Source: an uncultured Clostridia bacterium (GTDB taxonomy: Bacteria > Bacillota > Clostridia > TANB77 > CAG-508). From it: DNA of 60,216 nucleotides. Shown here one piece after another: positions 59,890-60,216 of the stretch (its first letter is position 1; each line of letters begins with the position of its first letter). Both the position numbers and the translations under genes were made by a program. The stretch is from positions 1 through 60,216 of the forward strand of contig CALXRX010000010.1 of assembly GCA_944390975.1 (NCBI GenBank). Direction: 5' to 3'. The notes under the pieces were generated by a model, which searched no databases, was not told the DNA's origin, and saw nothing but the letters and a program-made list of their open reading frames with translations.

Positions 59890-60216
59890 ATGGATGTTGA
59901 AAAATATATAATTGATATAAAAGAAAAATTAAGAGAAGAAGGATATGCAGGAAAGTCTATAAATTATGAAGAATTACAAGAACTATATAAAAAATATGGT
60001 CAAGGAATGGGAGAGAAAAGCTTTGCACTGCAAGTATTAGGGATATCATATAGTAATTATATGACTATAAAAAACAAAGGAACAAAAGCGAAAATATTAA
60101 AAGAAATAGAAATAGAGAAAGAAGAAATAGAAAAAATACAAGAAAAATTAAGAGAAGAAGGATATGCAGGAAAGTCTATAAATTATGAAGAATTACAAGA
60201 ACTATATAAAAAATAT
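59890..60216 (+). CDS. Tandem-repeat protein, 5' part (runs off the window)
   Basis: 109 codons are visible. The unit KEKLREEGYAGKSINYEEL... starts at about residue 11 and recurs 73 codons later. The DNA 59921-59997 and 60140-60216 is identical over all 77 bp visible. The unit also contains FALQVLGISYSNYMTIKNKG, which looks like a small helical DNA-binding repeat. AAGGA precedes the ATG, and TTGACA at 59795-59800 with TATAAT at 59816-59821 (15-base gap) is a possible promoter. Family unknown; length unknown. Confidence 0.6.
   Translation, partial: MDVEKYIIDIKEKLREEGYAGKSINYEELQELYKKYGQGMGEKSFALQVLGISYSNYMTIKNKGTKAKILKEIEIEKEEIEKIQEKLREEGYAGKSINYEELQELYKKY

Overview
The window looks like a chromosomal segment of a low-GC, endospore-forming Firmicute, probably a gut Clostridia lineage. 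Coding sequence is very AT-rich and start regions carry strong AGGAGG-type ribosome binding sites. Spore genes are present: YlbJ, YqfC, YqfD, a PdaA-type muramic acid deacetylase and an alpha/beta SASP. A stand-alone rubredoxin-like domain suggests an anaerobe. No species name can be given from sequence alone.

Layout. 1-16400 is backbone: the start of rplM, an HtrA protease, RNase HII, pyrimidine-nucleoside phosphorylase, ylbJ, an RpiB-like protein, a WecA-like transferase joined in frame to rubredoxin, Hsp33, MnmA, a lone VirD4/TraG-type ATPase, a CRISPR array with no cas genes in view, a lipid-linked-sugar flippase and HU. 17400-35900 holds two tandem integrative mobilizable elements (IMEs) accreted at a tRNA-Leu(UAA) gene. 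Each has a tyrosine integrase, a MobV relaxase and an oriT with the same nick-site motif. IME1 carries a phosphotransferase, a Spo0A-C-like regulator and a structured non-coding region. IME2 carries a HEPN-motif protein, a DUF6076-like protein and what looks like an undescribed type I toxin-antitoxin locus. 36000-44300 returns to backbone with a DUF4173 membrane-protein operon, an rRNA methyltransferase, RluA and an agr quorum-sensing locus. 44366-51390 is a pdaA gene split by a 6.2 kb element with its own large serine recombinase; precise recombination between 13-bp repeats would rejoin pdaA in frame, as with skin elements. 51400-60216 is the block yqfC-yqfD-(unknown)-ybeY-dgkA/PAP2-DUF3048-era-yqzL-recO, then hpf, a SASP gene and the start of a tandem-repeat protein.

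The most striking signal is spread over the whole window. Five otherwise intact genes (a DUF4173 protein, agrC, the serine recombinase, yqfD and recO) are each broken by exactly one extra C, and that C always forms an in-frame CGG codon just before a conserved glycine codon (GGN). Skipping the C (+1) restores a full-length protein of normal family size in every case. By eye, CGG is otherwise almost absent as an in-frame codon, the exceptions being a few accessory or foreign-looking genes. This suggests that CGG is a hungry, unassigned or quadruplet-read codon causing +1 frameshifting here. A systematic assembly error is the main alternative.

How the parts may interact: the serine recombinase that would rebuild pdaA, the agr sensor kinase and the sporulation protein YqfD all need the CGG shift to be made in full. 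That would link frameshift efficiency to quorum sensing and sporulation. This link is inference; the frames, repeats and motifs are directly visible.
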